Shown: positions 1 through 7,714 of the stretch, one piece after another
Layout: each line of letters opens with the position of its first letter
Numbering within the stretch: position 1 is the stretch's first letter
From: CAMCXT01 sp040403315
GTDB taxonomy: Bacteria; Bacteroidota; Bacteroidia; M30B66
Length of the DNA: 64,000 nucleotides
Direction of reading: 5' to 3'
NCBI GenBank assembly: GCA_040403315.1
Contig: JBBAKX010000005.1
Coordinates: 1 to 64,000 of the forward strand
Made by a program: the position numbers and the translations under genes
Notes under the pieces: model-generated
Database searches by the model: none
The model's input: only the letters and a program-made list of their open reading frames with translations
Told to the model about the DNA's origin: nothing

Positions 1-2721
1 CCTGCAACGGGCTGCCATTGCGAACCTGTCCAAGTTAAGCCCCAACTCGAATTTGCATAAATCAATGCCTGGGTTGGGTAAACACCCAAGGCATACAAAC
101 CATTGCTGCCAATGCTCTTTACATTTAAAAAAGCTGCAAATTGCGCATTGCTTGTTTCGTACTTGCTCATTCTGTATGCGCTCAATGTTACTTGGTGCTG
201 TACTTCATCTGTTCCTCGCTGCGGCTCTGTTGTTGGGCTGCCCATGGTAAAAGTGCCTGCTGGTATTAAGGCGGTTTCGATGTTTAAAGGCCCGCTACCG
301 CTTGTATTTACTGTAAGCGTTAAGTTACAAGTTTGTCCACCAACACCTATGGCAAAACTTGCTGTACCGCTGCTTGCTGGAGTTCCTGTAATGGTGTAAG
401 TTAAACTACCTGCTCCGTTGAGTAAAGTTCCCGCAGCTAATGTGGCTGTTAAACCTGTTACTCCTATTGATGTTACAGTTTGTGAAGAATAGGTTCCGCC
501 GTTTCCACCTGTGTAAGGAACGCTGCTGCTCACACTTGCCGCGGCAACACCTTGCGTTAATGTTCCAGTATTGGTTGCTGTTGAGCAGCTTAATGCTGTG
601 ATGGTTCCAACAGGTAAGGCAACTGTTCTTGTTAAAGTACAGGTTTGTCCACCAATGTTCAAGGCAAAACTTGCTGTGCCGCTTGTGGCTGGTGTACCAG
701 ATATTGTATAAGCTAACGACCCCGCTCCGCTGAGTAAAGTTCCTGCAGTTAAAGTAGCAGTTAAGCCTGTTACTCCTGTTGAAGTTATTGTTTGTGCAGT
801 GTAGGTTCCGCCGTTTCCACCTGCATATGGCACGCTGCTGCTTACAGTGGCTGCTGCAATGCCTTGCGTTAGCGTTCCGGTATTGGTTGCCGTTGCGCAA
901 GTTAGTGCTGTTATTGTTCCAACTGGTAAGTCAACCGTTCTGGTTAAAGTACAGGTTTGTCCACCTATGCTTAAGGCAAAACTAGCTGTGCCGTTTGAGG
1001 CTGNNNNNNNNNNNNNNNNNNNNNNNNNNNNNNNNNNNNNNNNNNNNNNNNNNNNNNNNNNNNNNNNNNNNNNNNNNNNNNNNNNNNNNNNNNNNNNNNN
1101 NNNAACTCCCCGCTCCTGTTGCTAAAGTTCCAGCAGCGCATGTTGCTGTTAGACCTGTAACACCTGTTGAAGTGAAGGTTTGCGCAGCACGATAGCCGCC
1201 GTTTCCGCCCGTATACGGAACACTGCTGTTTACACTTGAGGCTGCTATACCTTGTGTTAGTGTCCCATTGTTGGTGGCGGTTGAGCAACTCAACGCTGTA
1301 ATGCTTGCACTTGCTAAAACAGTTCTGTTCAGGGTACAGGTTTGTCCACCTATGCTTAAGGCAAAACTAGCTGTGCCGTTTGAGGCTGGTGTTCCTGTAA
1401 TAGTAAAAGTTAAACTCCCCGCTCCTGTTGCTAAAGTTCCAGCAGCGCATGTTGCTGTTAGACCTGTTACGCCTGTTGATGTTACGATTTGTCCGGTATG
1501 CGTTCCACCGTTACCTCCTGTGTATGGCACAGTACTGCTTACACTTGCTGCTACTACTCCTTGGCCCAAAGTTCCTGCATTGGTTGCGGTTGAGCAGCTT
1601 AGTGCTGTGATGGTTCCAACCGGTAAAGCAACTGTTCTTGTTAGGGTGCAGGTTTTTCCGCCAATGTTGAGTGCAAAACTCGCTGTTCCGCTAGTGGCAG
1701 GTGTTCCGGTAATGGTGTATGTTAAACTTCCTGAGCCGATTGCAAAATTGCCCGCTGCTAAAGTTGCAGTGAGGCCTGTTACACCTGTAGAATTTACCGT
1801 TTGTCCGCTGTGTGTGCCGCCATTTCCTCCTGTATAAGGCACGCTGCTACTCACACTTGAAGCTGGAACTGCCAAAGTTAACGTGCCGCTATTCGTTGAA
1901 CTTGCACAGGTTAAAGCTGTAATGGTTCCAATGGGTGCCGCAACTGTAATTGCGAGGGTGCATGTTTGTCCACCAATGTTGAGTGCAAAATTGGCTGTTC
2001 CTGCGCTTGCTGGTGTACCGGTTATCGTGTATGTTAAGCTACCCGCTCCGCTTGCAAAACTACCTGATGTTAATGTTGCAGTTAATCCTGTTACGCCTGT
2101 AGAAGTAACAGTTTGTCCATTGTGTAAACCGCCATTTCCCCCCGTATACGCAATTGTGCTGCTTACACTTGCTGCGGCAATTCCTTGGGTTAATGTTCCA
2201 GTATTTGTTGCTGTTGAACAGGCTAGTGCCGTAATGCTTCCCGGACAAATTCCACCGGTTGTCCAAATGGCAACACCTTCGCAATTGGTTAACACCTGAC
2301 CTTGGGAACCACTGTTTGGCACTCCATTATTCGAAAATAACGCATAAGGCACGCTCAATAGTTGGTTTGTACCAGTGATGGAATAATTCGTTCCGCCTGC
2401 TGGATCTGTTTCGGTCTTTAAGAAATACGGTCCATTGCCCCAGTTGATGGTTGCAAAACCACCCGAAACTACTGTTCCGCCGCCAATCTGCAAACTCACC
2501 AAACCGTTGGCATTGGTGGTTGGCGAATGGGTTTCGGTATACACCGAAGCTCCCACATTAGAACCCTGCAAAATGCTGATGCGAATGCCAACAAGCTGAT
2601 TCACAACCAGATTATTGCTGCCGTTACGCACCTCAGCCTGATACGAAATTCGGTTGGGCGCTTGGGCAAATGATGTGAGGGTTGCAAGTAGAATTGCTAA
2701 ACTGGTAAGTAATTGTTTCAT
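1..2721 (-). CDS. Repetitive secreted protein with FGE-sulfatase-like C-terminal domain (3' end outside window, internal N gap)
   Basis: Starts at ATG 2721 (MKQLLTSLAILL..., a clear signal peptide ending near SFAQ at residue 20), 4 bp after the stop of the upstream T9SS gene, so the two are probably cotranscribed. Residues 20-155 are a module common in Bacteroidota surface proteins (ISYQAEVR..., ISILQG..., NANGLVSL..., PYFLKTETDP). From residue 163 a 103-104-residue Ig-like unit (ITALxCxxxTNxGTL ... VPYTGGNGG ... GVTGLTAT ... GQTCTL) repeats at least six times. After the last unit (below about 300) the frame reads an FGE-sulfatase/SUMF1-like domain (IPAGTFTMGSP, MSKYETSNAQF, GLTWTGSQWQPVAG) that runs off the window. 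The frame differs on the two sides of the gap only because the N run is an arbitrary 100; see the gap entry. Role inferred: exported, probably cell-surface; whether the FGE domain is catalytic cannot be judged. Confidence 0.85.
603..2235 (-). repeat. Tandem ~312-bp coding repeats (103-104 aa Ig-like units)
   Basis: Unit starts on the minus strand are at 2235, 1923, 1611, 1302, 914 and 602, each opening with codons for ITAL. Periods are 312, 312 and 309 bases, then the unit broken by the N gap. The sixth unit continues below 603 to about 300. Units are close to identical over long runs, which explains the assembly break. They encode the repeated domain of the large secreted protein. Confidence 0.9.
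1004..1103. other. Assembly gap (100 N) inside the 312-bp coding repeat
   Basis: Exactly 100 N. The flanks are identical to sequence around 1388 and 1413 in the neighbouring repeat unit, where 24 bases separate them. The coding on the right side of the gap (1302 down to 1104, 199 bases), plus 24, plus the left part (1003 down to 915, 89 bases) makes exactly one 312-base unit and restores the reading frame. The true gap is therefore probably 24 bases, or 24 plus whole repeat units. Confidence 0.9.
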
Positions 2722-2725
2722 TGTA

Positions 2726-3199
2726 TTAGTCTTTGATAACCTGAATGGTTTGTATTGGTTGATTCTTCGAATTGTAAATTTGTATGAGGTATGCACCTAC
2801 TGCCAAAGCACGCATGTTGATTTGCGTTTTAGGTGATTCAATTGGGTTCGTCATTAAAAGTTTTCCTTGCATATCGTACAGATGGTAAACCAATTTCTCG
2901 CTGCGATACGCATTCATTTCCAAGAACAAATCGTCGGATGAGGGATTTGGGTAAGCCTTAAATGAAATGTCGTCATTTACCTTTCGTATATCGGTTGTGA
3001 TAATTCTATAAGGACGTTGAATGCCTTGAACCATCGATCCGGACTCCTTTGTGTCGGTGGTGTATACCATTTGTCCTACGCTGAAAGAAACTGTGCCGCC
3101 AGTTCCAACGTCAACACCTCCAATAGAATTTACGGATTCCTGTGCTTGCGCAAAATTAGAAGCGACAAAAAATGCGGTGAGAAACAGATATTTATGCAT
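2726..3199 (-). CDS. Small secreted protein with T9SS sorting domain
   Basis: 157 residues. Signal peptide MHKYLFLTAFFVASNFAQAQ, a short middle with GGVDVGTGGTVSFSVGQ and GSMVQGIQRPY, then a type A T9SS C-terminal domain from about residue 75 (KAYPNPSSDDLFLE, YDMQGKLL, VGAYLIQIY). This architecture recurs upstream of large repetitive surface proteins in Bacteroidota. Its stop is 4 bp before the start of the repetitive protein, so the two likely form one transcription unit. Function of the middle segment is unknown; export and surface anchoring by T9SS is inferred from the C-terminus. Confidence 0.85.
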   Translation of the reverse strand: MHKYLFLTAFFVASNFAQAQESVNSIGGVDVGTGGTVSFSVGQMVYTTDTKESGSMVQGIQRPYRIITTDIRKVNDDISFKAYPNPSSDDLFLEMNAYRSEKLVYHLYDMQGKLLMTNPIESPKTQINMRALAVGAYLIQIYNSKNQPIQTIQVIKD

Positions 3200-3737
3200 G
3201 GTGGCTTATAGGTATTACTACTAAAAATCGATTTTGGAAAAAAAAAGTAAGACAATATCACAACACTACAGTTATTGAAAAAATAAATTGTTATTTCAAA
3301 ACATAACAAAGCTCAAGGCTAATAATTAATCGCCTCTTGATAACCTGCATGCCGGAGGTTATGAAGCAACCCTAGGTGAGCTAATAGGATTGTTTAAACC
3401 ATTAACTATGCGATATCACTTCAATCATAAATTCCCCAGACTAAAGTCCGAGGCTGCGTTGTAATCCTTTTAACTTTTCCCTTTCAATTCTTCCGCGGTG
3501 CCAAAACGATCATCAATCCCCGGACTAAAGTCTAAGGCTGCGATTTAATCCCTTTCAACTTTTTCCTTTTCCCTTTCCAACACTTCCAAGGTGCTAAAAC
3601 GATCTAAAATCCCCGGACTAAAGTCCGAGGCTGCGATATAATCCAATTTAACATTCAACTTTTCCCTTTCAACTCCCCACTCCATTAATTTTTCCTAATC
3701 TTTAAACCATCATTAACGACTACCGTCTTTGCGCGAG
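3200..3737. other. Intergenic region with tandem palindromic repeats
   Basis: About 540 bases without a credible gene between divergent transcription units. The right half is occupied by three ~85-93 bp repeats (listed separately). The left half is A+T-rich and should hold the promoter of the minus-strand T9SS operon; no clear TAnnTTTG box is seen at the expected distance from 3199. Confidence 0.7.
3434..3695 (+). repeat. Three tandem copies of an ~85-93 bp repeat with palindromic head
   Basis: Heads at 3434-3458, 3518-3542 and 3611-3635, each a version of CCCCGGACTAAAGTCCGAGG followed by CTGCG. The tails (A/T-rich, ...TTTTCCCTTTC..., and in the first two copies CCAAGGTGCTAAAACGATC-like) are also related. 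The head is an imperfect palindrome able to form a hairpin. The same head is found at 6788 and inverted at 6889-6913, so this is a dispersed extragenic palindrome family resembling REP elements. Confidence 0.85.
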
Positions 3738-4388
3738 ATGAAGCACTGGATCTTCTTCCTAGTATTGTTTGGTAATTCCTTGATGGCGCAGAAAAGCTTC
3801 ATTTTGGAAGCGACTTTGGGCAATGAGCCAGTGCAATGCGGCAAGTGGGTTGTGAATAAGCAAAACGACAGTTTGCAGATAAATCGGTGCGCGATGTATC
3901 TGTCGAATTTGCAGTTTTTCGAAAATGGGAAACCCTTAACTGCGCCCGAAAAACCCATTCTTATCAACTTTTGTAATGGAGCGTTTGAATTCAAACAAGT
4001 GCCACAAAATGCCGATTCTGTGGCGTTTTCGGTGGGAATCGATAGCCTGATTCAAACCACTGGTGCAATGGGCGGAGACCTCGATCCAGTGAATGGGATG
4101 TATTGGACTTGGCAAAGTGGTTATATCCATGTAAAAGTGGAAGCTCAAACTTCAAAATTGGAAGGCGAGTCGCATTCGATAGTTTGTCATTTGGGTGGAT
4201 ATTCTGCCCCATTTAATACCAACCGAAAGAAAGGCTTCAAACTCAACGAGAAGTTGCAGTATCGCCTCAATCTCGACCAGTTTTTAGCAGCAGAATCCTT
4301 CACAACTGTGCGTAAAATCATGTCGCCTTCCTTGCTTGCAACCAAGCTCAGCGACGCATTTATTGATTCGATATCTCCCGTTCGATGA
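3738..4388 (+). CDS. MbnP-like periplasmic copper-binding family protein
   Basis: 216 residues from ATG 3738 (MKHWIFFLVLFGNSLMAQ, signal peptide); the in-frame TTG 9 bases upstream is unlikely. The core matches the MbnP family: FILEATLGNEPVQCG near the N-terminus, YLSNLQFF, VGIDSLIQTTGAMGGDLDP around 99-117, then the MYWTWQSGYIHVKVE block with Trp123 and Trp125. In methanotrophs MbnP binds copper after MbnH converts a tryptophan to kynurenine (family knowledge). Its stop overlaps the start of the diheme peroxidase gene (ATGA), the same pairing as mbnP/mbnH. There is no methanobactin gene here, so a wider copper-related role is inferred. Confidence 0.8.
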   Translation: MKHWIFFLVLFGNSLMAQKSFILEATLGNEPVQCGKWVVNKQNDSLQINRCAMYLSNLQFFENGKPLTAPEKPILINFCNGAFEFKQVPQNADSVAFSVGIDSLIQTTGAMGGDLDPVNGMYWTWQSGYIHVKVEAQTSKLEGESHSIVCHLGGYSAPFNTNRKKGFKLNEKLQYRLNLDQFLAAESFTTVRKIMSPSLLATKLSDAFIDSISPVR

Positions 4389-5410
4389 GGATAGCCGCTG
4401 GTTTATTTCTGCTATCAATGGTGATGATATCCTGGATCGGATTCCAGTTCGATGAAGTGTATAGTCCGCCGCATTTCCCTAAACCGGCTTACCAATTCGA
4501 AGAAAATCCGCTCACGCGGGATGGCATACAGCTAGGAAGAGCCTTGTTTTACGACAATCTCCTTTCTGCCAACAACATGGTTTCTTGCGCAAGCTGTCAC
4601 TCGGTGTACAATGCCTTTGCACATACCGATCATGCATTGAGTCACGGAATTGAAGATAGAATTGGGAAACGAAATGCTCCAGCATTGATGAATCTGGCTT
4701 GGCAGAAGCGTTTCATGTGGGATGGAGCAATTCACCATTTGGACATGCAGGCGCTCGCTCCTATCGCACACCAAGATGAAATGGGCAGCAGTATCGCTGA
4801 AGTTACGCAGAAGCTTCAAGCGTCTAAGGTTTATCCTCCTTTGTTCGAAGCTGCCTGGGGAAGCCCAGAAGTAACGGGTGAAAGAGTGCTGAAAAGCCTG
4901 TCGCAATTCATGCTTACTTTGGTAAGTGCAGGAAGCAAGTACGACCGTGTGAAGCTTCAGCAAGCACAATTTACCGATCAGGAAAAGCGCGGCTACGAAG
5001 TTTTCAAAGCACATTGCAATAGCTGTCACACCGAGCCTTTGTTCACTTCGAACGGATTTAAAAACAACGGTTTGCCTGTGAATCAAGCGCTCAACGACAT
5101 GGGGCGTTATGGAATCACGCAGAACATCGATGATTCGTTGTGTTTCAAGGTGCCCACTTTAAGAAACCTGAAATACACTTATCCATACATGCACGATGGC
5201 CGTTTCGAAACGCTGTCGGAAGTGCTCCGGCATTACACCGGAAATCTCCGTAATGCTGCGAAGCAAGATGCGCAGCTGTCGCAAGGGTTTCCCATGGGTG
5301 GGAACGCCAAGGTTGACCTCACAGCATTTTTGCTGACCCTGAGTGACTCAGCATTTGTATTCAATCCAAATCTCGCCTTCCCCCGGGAAATCTTACTAAC
5401 CAACCACTAA
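4385..5410 (+). CDS. Diheme cytochrome c peroxidase family protein, MbnH/MauG-like
   Basis: 341 residues with an N-terminal membrane/signal segment (residues 1-20) and two haem-attachment motifs, CASCH at 68-72 and CNSCH at 211-215, the layout of the CcpA/MauG family. Other family features: LGRALFYDNLLS before haem 1, RNAPALMN, MWDGAIHHLDMQA, and FKVPTLRNLKYTYPYMHDGRF after haem 2. It overlaps the MbnP-like gene by 4 bp, which favours an MbnH-type enzyme (Trp oxidation on its partner) over a plain H2O2-detoxifying peroxidase; that is inference. Haem attachment would need the ccm genes at 20.7-24.8 kb. It acts in the periplasm. Confidence 0.88.
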   Translation: MRIAAGLFLLSMVMISWIGFQFDEVYSPPHFPKPAYQFEENPLTRDGIQLGRALFYDNLLSANNMVSCASCHSVYNAFAHTDHALSHGIEDRIGKRNAPALMNLAWQKRFMWDGAIHHLDMQALAPIAHQDEMGSSIAEVTQKLQASKVYPPLFEAAWGSPEVTGERVLKSLSQFMLTLVSAGSKYDRVKLQQAQFTDQEKRGYEVFKAHCNSCHTEPLFTSNGFKNNGLPVNQALNDMGRYGITQNIDDSLCFKVPTLRNLKYTYPYMHDGRFETLSEVLRHYTGNLRNAAKQDAQLSQGFPMGGNAKVDLTAFLLTLSDSAFVFNPNLAFPREILLTNH

Positions 5411-5428
5411 ATCGATTAAATCAAACCT

Positions 5429-6784
5429 ATGAAAAAACAATTTCTCACTTTTCTTTCGTTCATGGCAAGTTCTTTTGTTTTTGGGCAAGTTAATCCTGCA
5501 ATTTCTGCTTGGATTCAAAACACAACTGGACTCACGGGCAGCCATTATGTGAATGGAAATACGACACCAATTACCGACAATACAGTAGCGAACGTGATTT
5601 CGGTGCAATACTCAGCCGATTGGGTGTATGTGCGCGCAAATGGAATTCCAGCTTACACAACTGGGCCGTTTTTGGATGGAAATCCTTCGTCAACGACAGC
5701 ACAAACTGGATATTTCAAGATTTCGCTAAATCCTGTTCCAAATTCAGGCACACCAACGGCAACGAACATGGGGAACATTGGCGTATTTATCAATGGTATT
5801 GGTTTGTTCGATGACCGCGACGGTGTATCGTGGAGAACTGCTTCCGGCGCACTTGCTGGTGGTCCGCTCGGCGGGATGGGCGACATGGTTTGGAACCGTG
5901 ATGCGATTGTTGCTGAACGTGCTGGATTTGATTGTGCGAAAGGGCATCCGGCAATGGGAAATTACCATCACCACCAAAATCCATCGGCATTTAATCTCGA
6001 TTTGCAGGAGATTTCGAATGTTTGTGATCTTTATCTAGCCGATGGTCTTTACGTGATCGACTCAACAACCCATTCACCATTGATTGGATATGCCTATGAT
6101 GGATTCCCAATTTATGGAGCTTATGGATTTAAGAACGCAGATGGAACAGGCGGAATTACGCGCATCAAATCGGGCTATTCGCTAAGAAACATCACTACGA
6201 GAACGGTGTATGCCAATGGCACAGATGTGAATGATGGCCCTGCTGTGAATGCGACGTATCCATTGGGATTCTTCAGAGAAGATTACGAATACATTGCTCC
6301 ATCGGCGGGCAACGAAGATGTTTTGGATGTGCACAATGGAAGATACTGCGAAACGCCAGAATACCCGCAAGGAACCTACGCCTATTTCACCACTGTGGAT
6401 GAAAACTGGAACTCAGCATTCCCATACGTTGTTGGATTAACGTTTTACGGAACGAAAACAGCAACGAAAGTTCAGAACATCACAGAAACAGTAACCACTT
6501 ATGAACCAATAACGACAGGAATTTCGAACATTGATGCAGCGAAAGTTGTGGTGTATCCAAATCCAGCTTCTGAAGTTCTAGGCATTCAAGTACCAAGCAA
6601 TACTCAACTTACTTGGGTAGTAGAAATGTTGGATCTGACTGGAAAAAAGGTGATGGAAACCAAGATCAATCCGGGTTCTACGATTGGATATTTTGATGTG
6701 AGAACCGTTTATGATGGTCAATATACAATCGTAATGAAATCGGAAAACCAAACCATCACGAAGTCTGTGGTGGTGGCGCATTAG
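5429..6784 (+). CDS. YHYH-domain protein with T9SS sorting domain
   Basis: 451 residues, 18 bp after the diheme peroxidase gene. Signal peptide MKKQFLTFLSFMASSFVFGQ. The YHYH domain covers roughly 60-345: GVFINGIGLFDDRDG, the motif region KGHPAMGNYHHHQNP (YHHH at 179-182 rather than YHYH), IGYAYDGFPIYGAYG, and DVHNGRYCETPEYPQGTYAYF. A type A T9SS domain starts near 373 (VVVYPNPASEVLGIQ ... KSVVVAH). The His-rich motif suggests metal binding, and the position behind an MbnP/MbnH pair suggests a copper-related exported protein. The biochemical function of YHYH proteins is not established. Confidence 0.85.
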   Translation: MKKQFLTFLSFMASSFVFGQVNPAISAWIQNTTGLTGSHYVNGNTTPITDNTVANVISVQYSADWVYVRANGIPAYTTGPFLDGNPSSTTAQTGYFKISLNPVPNSGTPTATNMGNIGVFINGIGLFDDRDGVSWRTASGALAGGPLGGMGDMVWNRDAIVAERAGFDCAKGHPAMGNYHHHQNPSAFNLDLQEISNVCDLYLADGLYVIDSTTHSPLIGYAYDGFPIYGAYGFKNADGTGGITRIKSGYSLRNITTRTVYANGTDVNDGPAVNATYPLGFFREDYEYIAPSAGNEDVLDVHNGRYCETPEYPQGTYAYFTTVDENWNSAFPYVVGLTFYGTKTATKVQNITETVTTYEPITTGISNIDAAKVVVYPNPASEVLGIQVPSNTQLTWVVEMLDLTGKKVMETKINPGSTIGYFDVRTVYDGQYTIVMKSENQTITKSVVVAH

Positions 6785-6787
6785 TAT

Positions 6788-6913
6788 CCCCGGACTTAAG
6801 TCCGGGGCTGCGAAGAAAGAAGGTTCGGGGATGTAAGGAAAGAAGGTTCGGGGCTGCAAGGAATCTAAATAAATAATATTGAATTTTTCGCAGCCCCTGA
6901 CTTTAGTCAGGGG
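6788..6913. repeat. Inverted pair of extragenic palindromes between convergent genes
   Basis: Left: perfect 20-bp palindrome CCCCGGACTTAAGTCCGGGG at 6788-6807 followed by CTGCG. Right: the same element inverted at 6889-6913 (CGCAG then CCCCTGACTTTAGTCAGGGG). Between them a short direct repeat GAAAGAAGGTTCGGGG occurs twice. It starts 4 bp after the YHYH stop and ends 17 bp before the RDD stop, so besides being a repeat it could act as a bidirectional terminator. Confidence 0.85.
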
Positions 6914-6929
6914 TTTATATAATCAGAAC

Positions 6930-7664
6930 CTACGACCTCGTCAACGTAATATAATCTACCAACACAGCCTTTAAAAATTCGTCGGCTGAGCCTGGAAACA
7001 TGTCCAGATTTAATCGCTTGGCTACATTCTTGGCGGTTTCTCTGAGAATTTGCTTGTGTGCTTCGTTGTTGTAAAGTCGGTAACGATCGAGCACTTGTTT
7101 CACCAATAGCATTTCTTCCTCCTTAAAAACGATCGCTTTCTCGAATTGTATTTCATGATTCTGCTTTGAACGGATCGCGAGCAGATCGTTCAGTACAACC
7201 TTAAAATCGTGTTGTTGGCGAATTACTGTTGTATCGGCTAGAAGATCGCCAATTCTTTGTCCGTTGGCGGATGATGAAACCTGCAATGCTGCCAAAGAGC
7301 CCGCCGAGAGCCAAATGTCGATCCACCGAAACAACCAACGTAGAAGGAAATCGCTGATTTTTAAATCGGAGCCTGAGAGTTTCACTACTCTGAGTTTTAA
7401 CAACGATTTACCGGGCGTTCTTCCGTTGAGCAAGGTTTCGAAAAACAATGAATAAAAGGTATAGATTGGAAAAACGATGCAATAAAAAATGAGGTATTGC
7501 ATTTCAGAATCACGTGCATTAGCAACCAAAAAAAGGTAAAGAAAAAGCGAAACGAAAAACATGATAAGGCAATCGAACATAAATGCCATTGCCCTTTCTC
7601 GAACATTCGCAAGCTGGAACTGCACAGGAACATTCTGGGGTGTAATTATTTCAATTTTCCGCAT
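6930..7664 (-). CDS. RDD family membrane protein
   Basis: 244 residues. The N-terminal half is an RDD domain: VRERAMAFMFDCLIM with the R..D pattern, transmembrane segments around 28-48, 56-78 and 110-128, and GRTPGKSLLKLRVVK. The C-terminal 100 residues are soluble and charged. Function of RDD proteins is poorly known (transport or membrane-complex roles are proposed). It is divergent from, and about 50 bp from, the SpoIIM/DUF4129/DUF4350/MoxR/DUF58 operon, a neighbourhood conserved in Bacteroidota, so it likely works with that system. Confidence 0.85.
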   Translation of the reverse strand: MRKIEIITPQNVPVQFQLANVRERAMAFMFDCLIMFFVSLFLYLFLVANARDSEMQYLIFYCIVFPIYTFYSLFFETLLNGRTPGKSLLKLRVVKLSGSDLKISDFLLRWLFRWIDIWLSAGSLAALQVSSSANGQRIGDLLADTTVIRQQHDFKVVLNDLLAIRSKQNHEIQFEKAIVFKEEEMLLVKQVLDRYRLYNNEAHKQILRETAKNVAKRLNLDMFPGSADEFLKAVLVDYITLTRS

Positions 7665-7714
7665 GTGAGCAAATTTCAGCTATTTTTCCGGTTCCAATAT
7701 ACTGCATATCCCTG

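Noticed and set aside
406..900. Long minus-strand ORF with Asn/Arg/Cys-rich translation
   Set aside because: It is a shadow of the 312-bp repeats in a wrong frame; the Ig-like frame (ITAL... GQTCTL) and the FGE domain are in another frame.
1268..1837. 189-residue plus-strand ORF across the repeats
   Set aside because: Antisense to the repeat array; composition is only the complement of the real coding frame.
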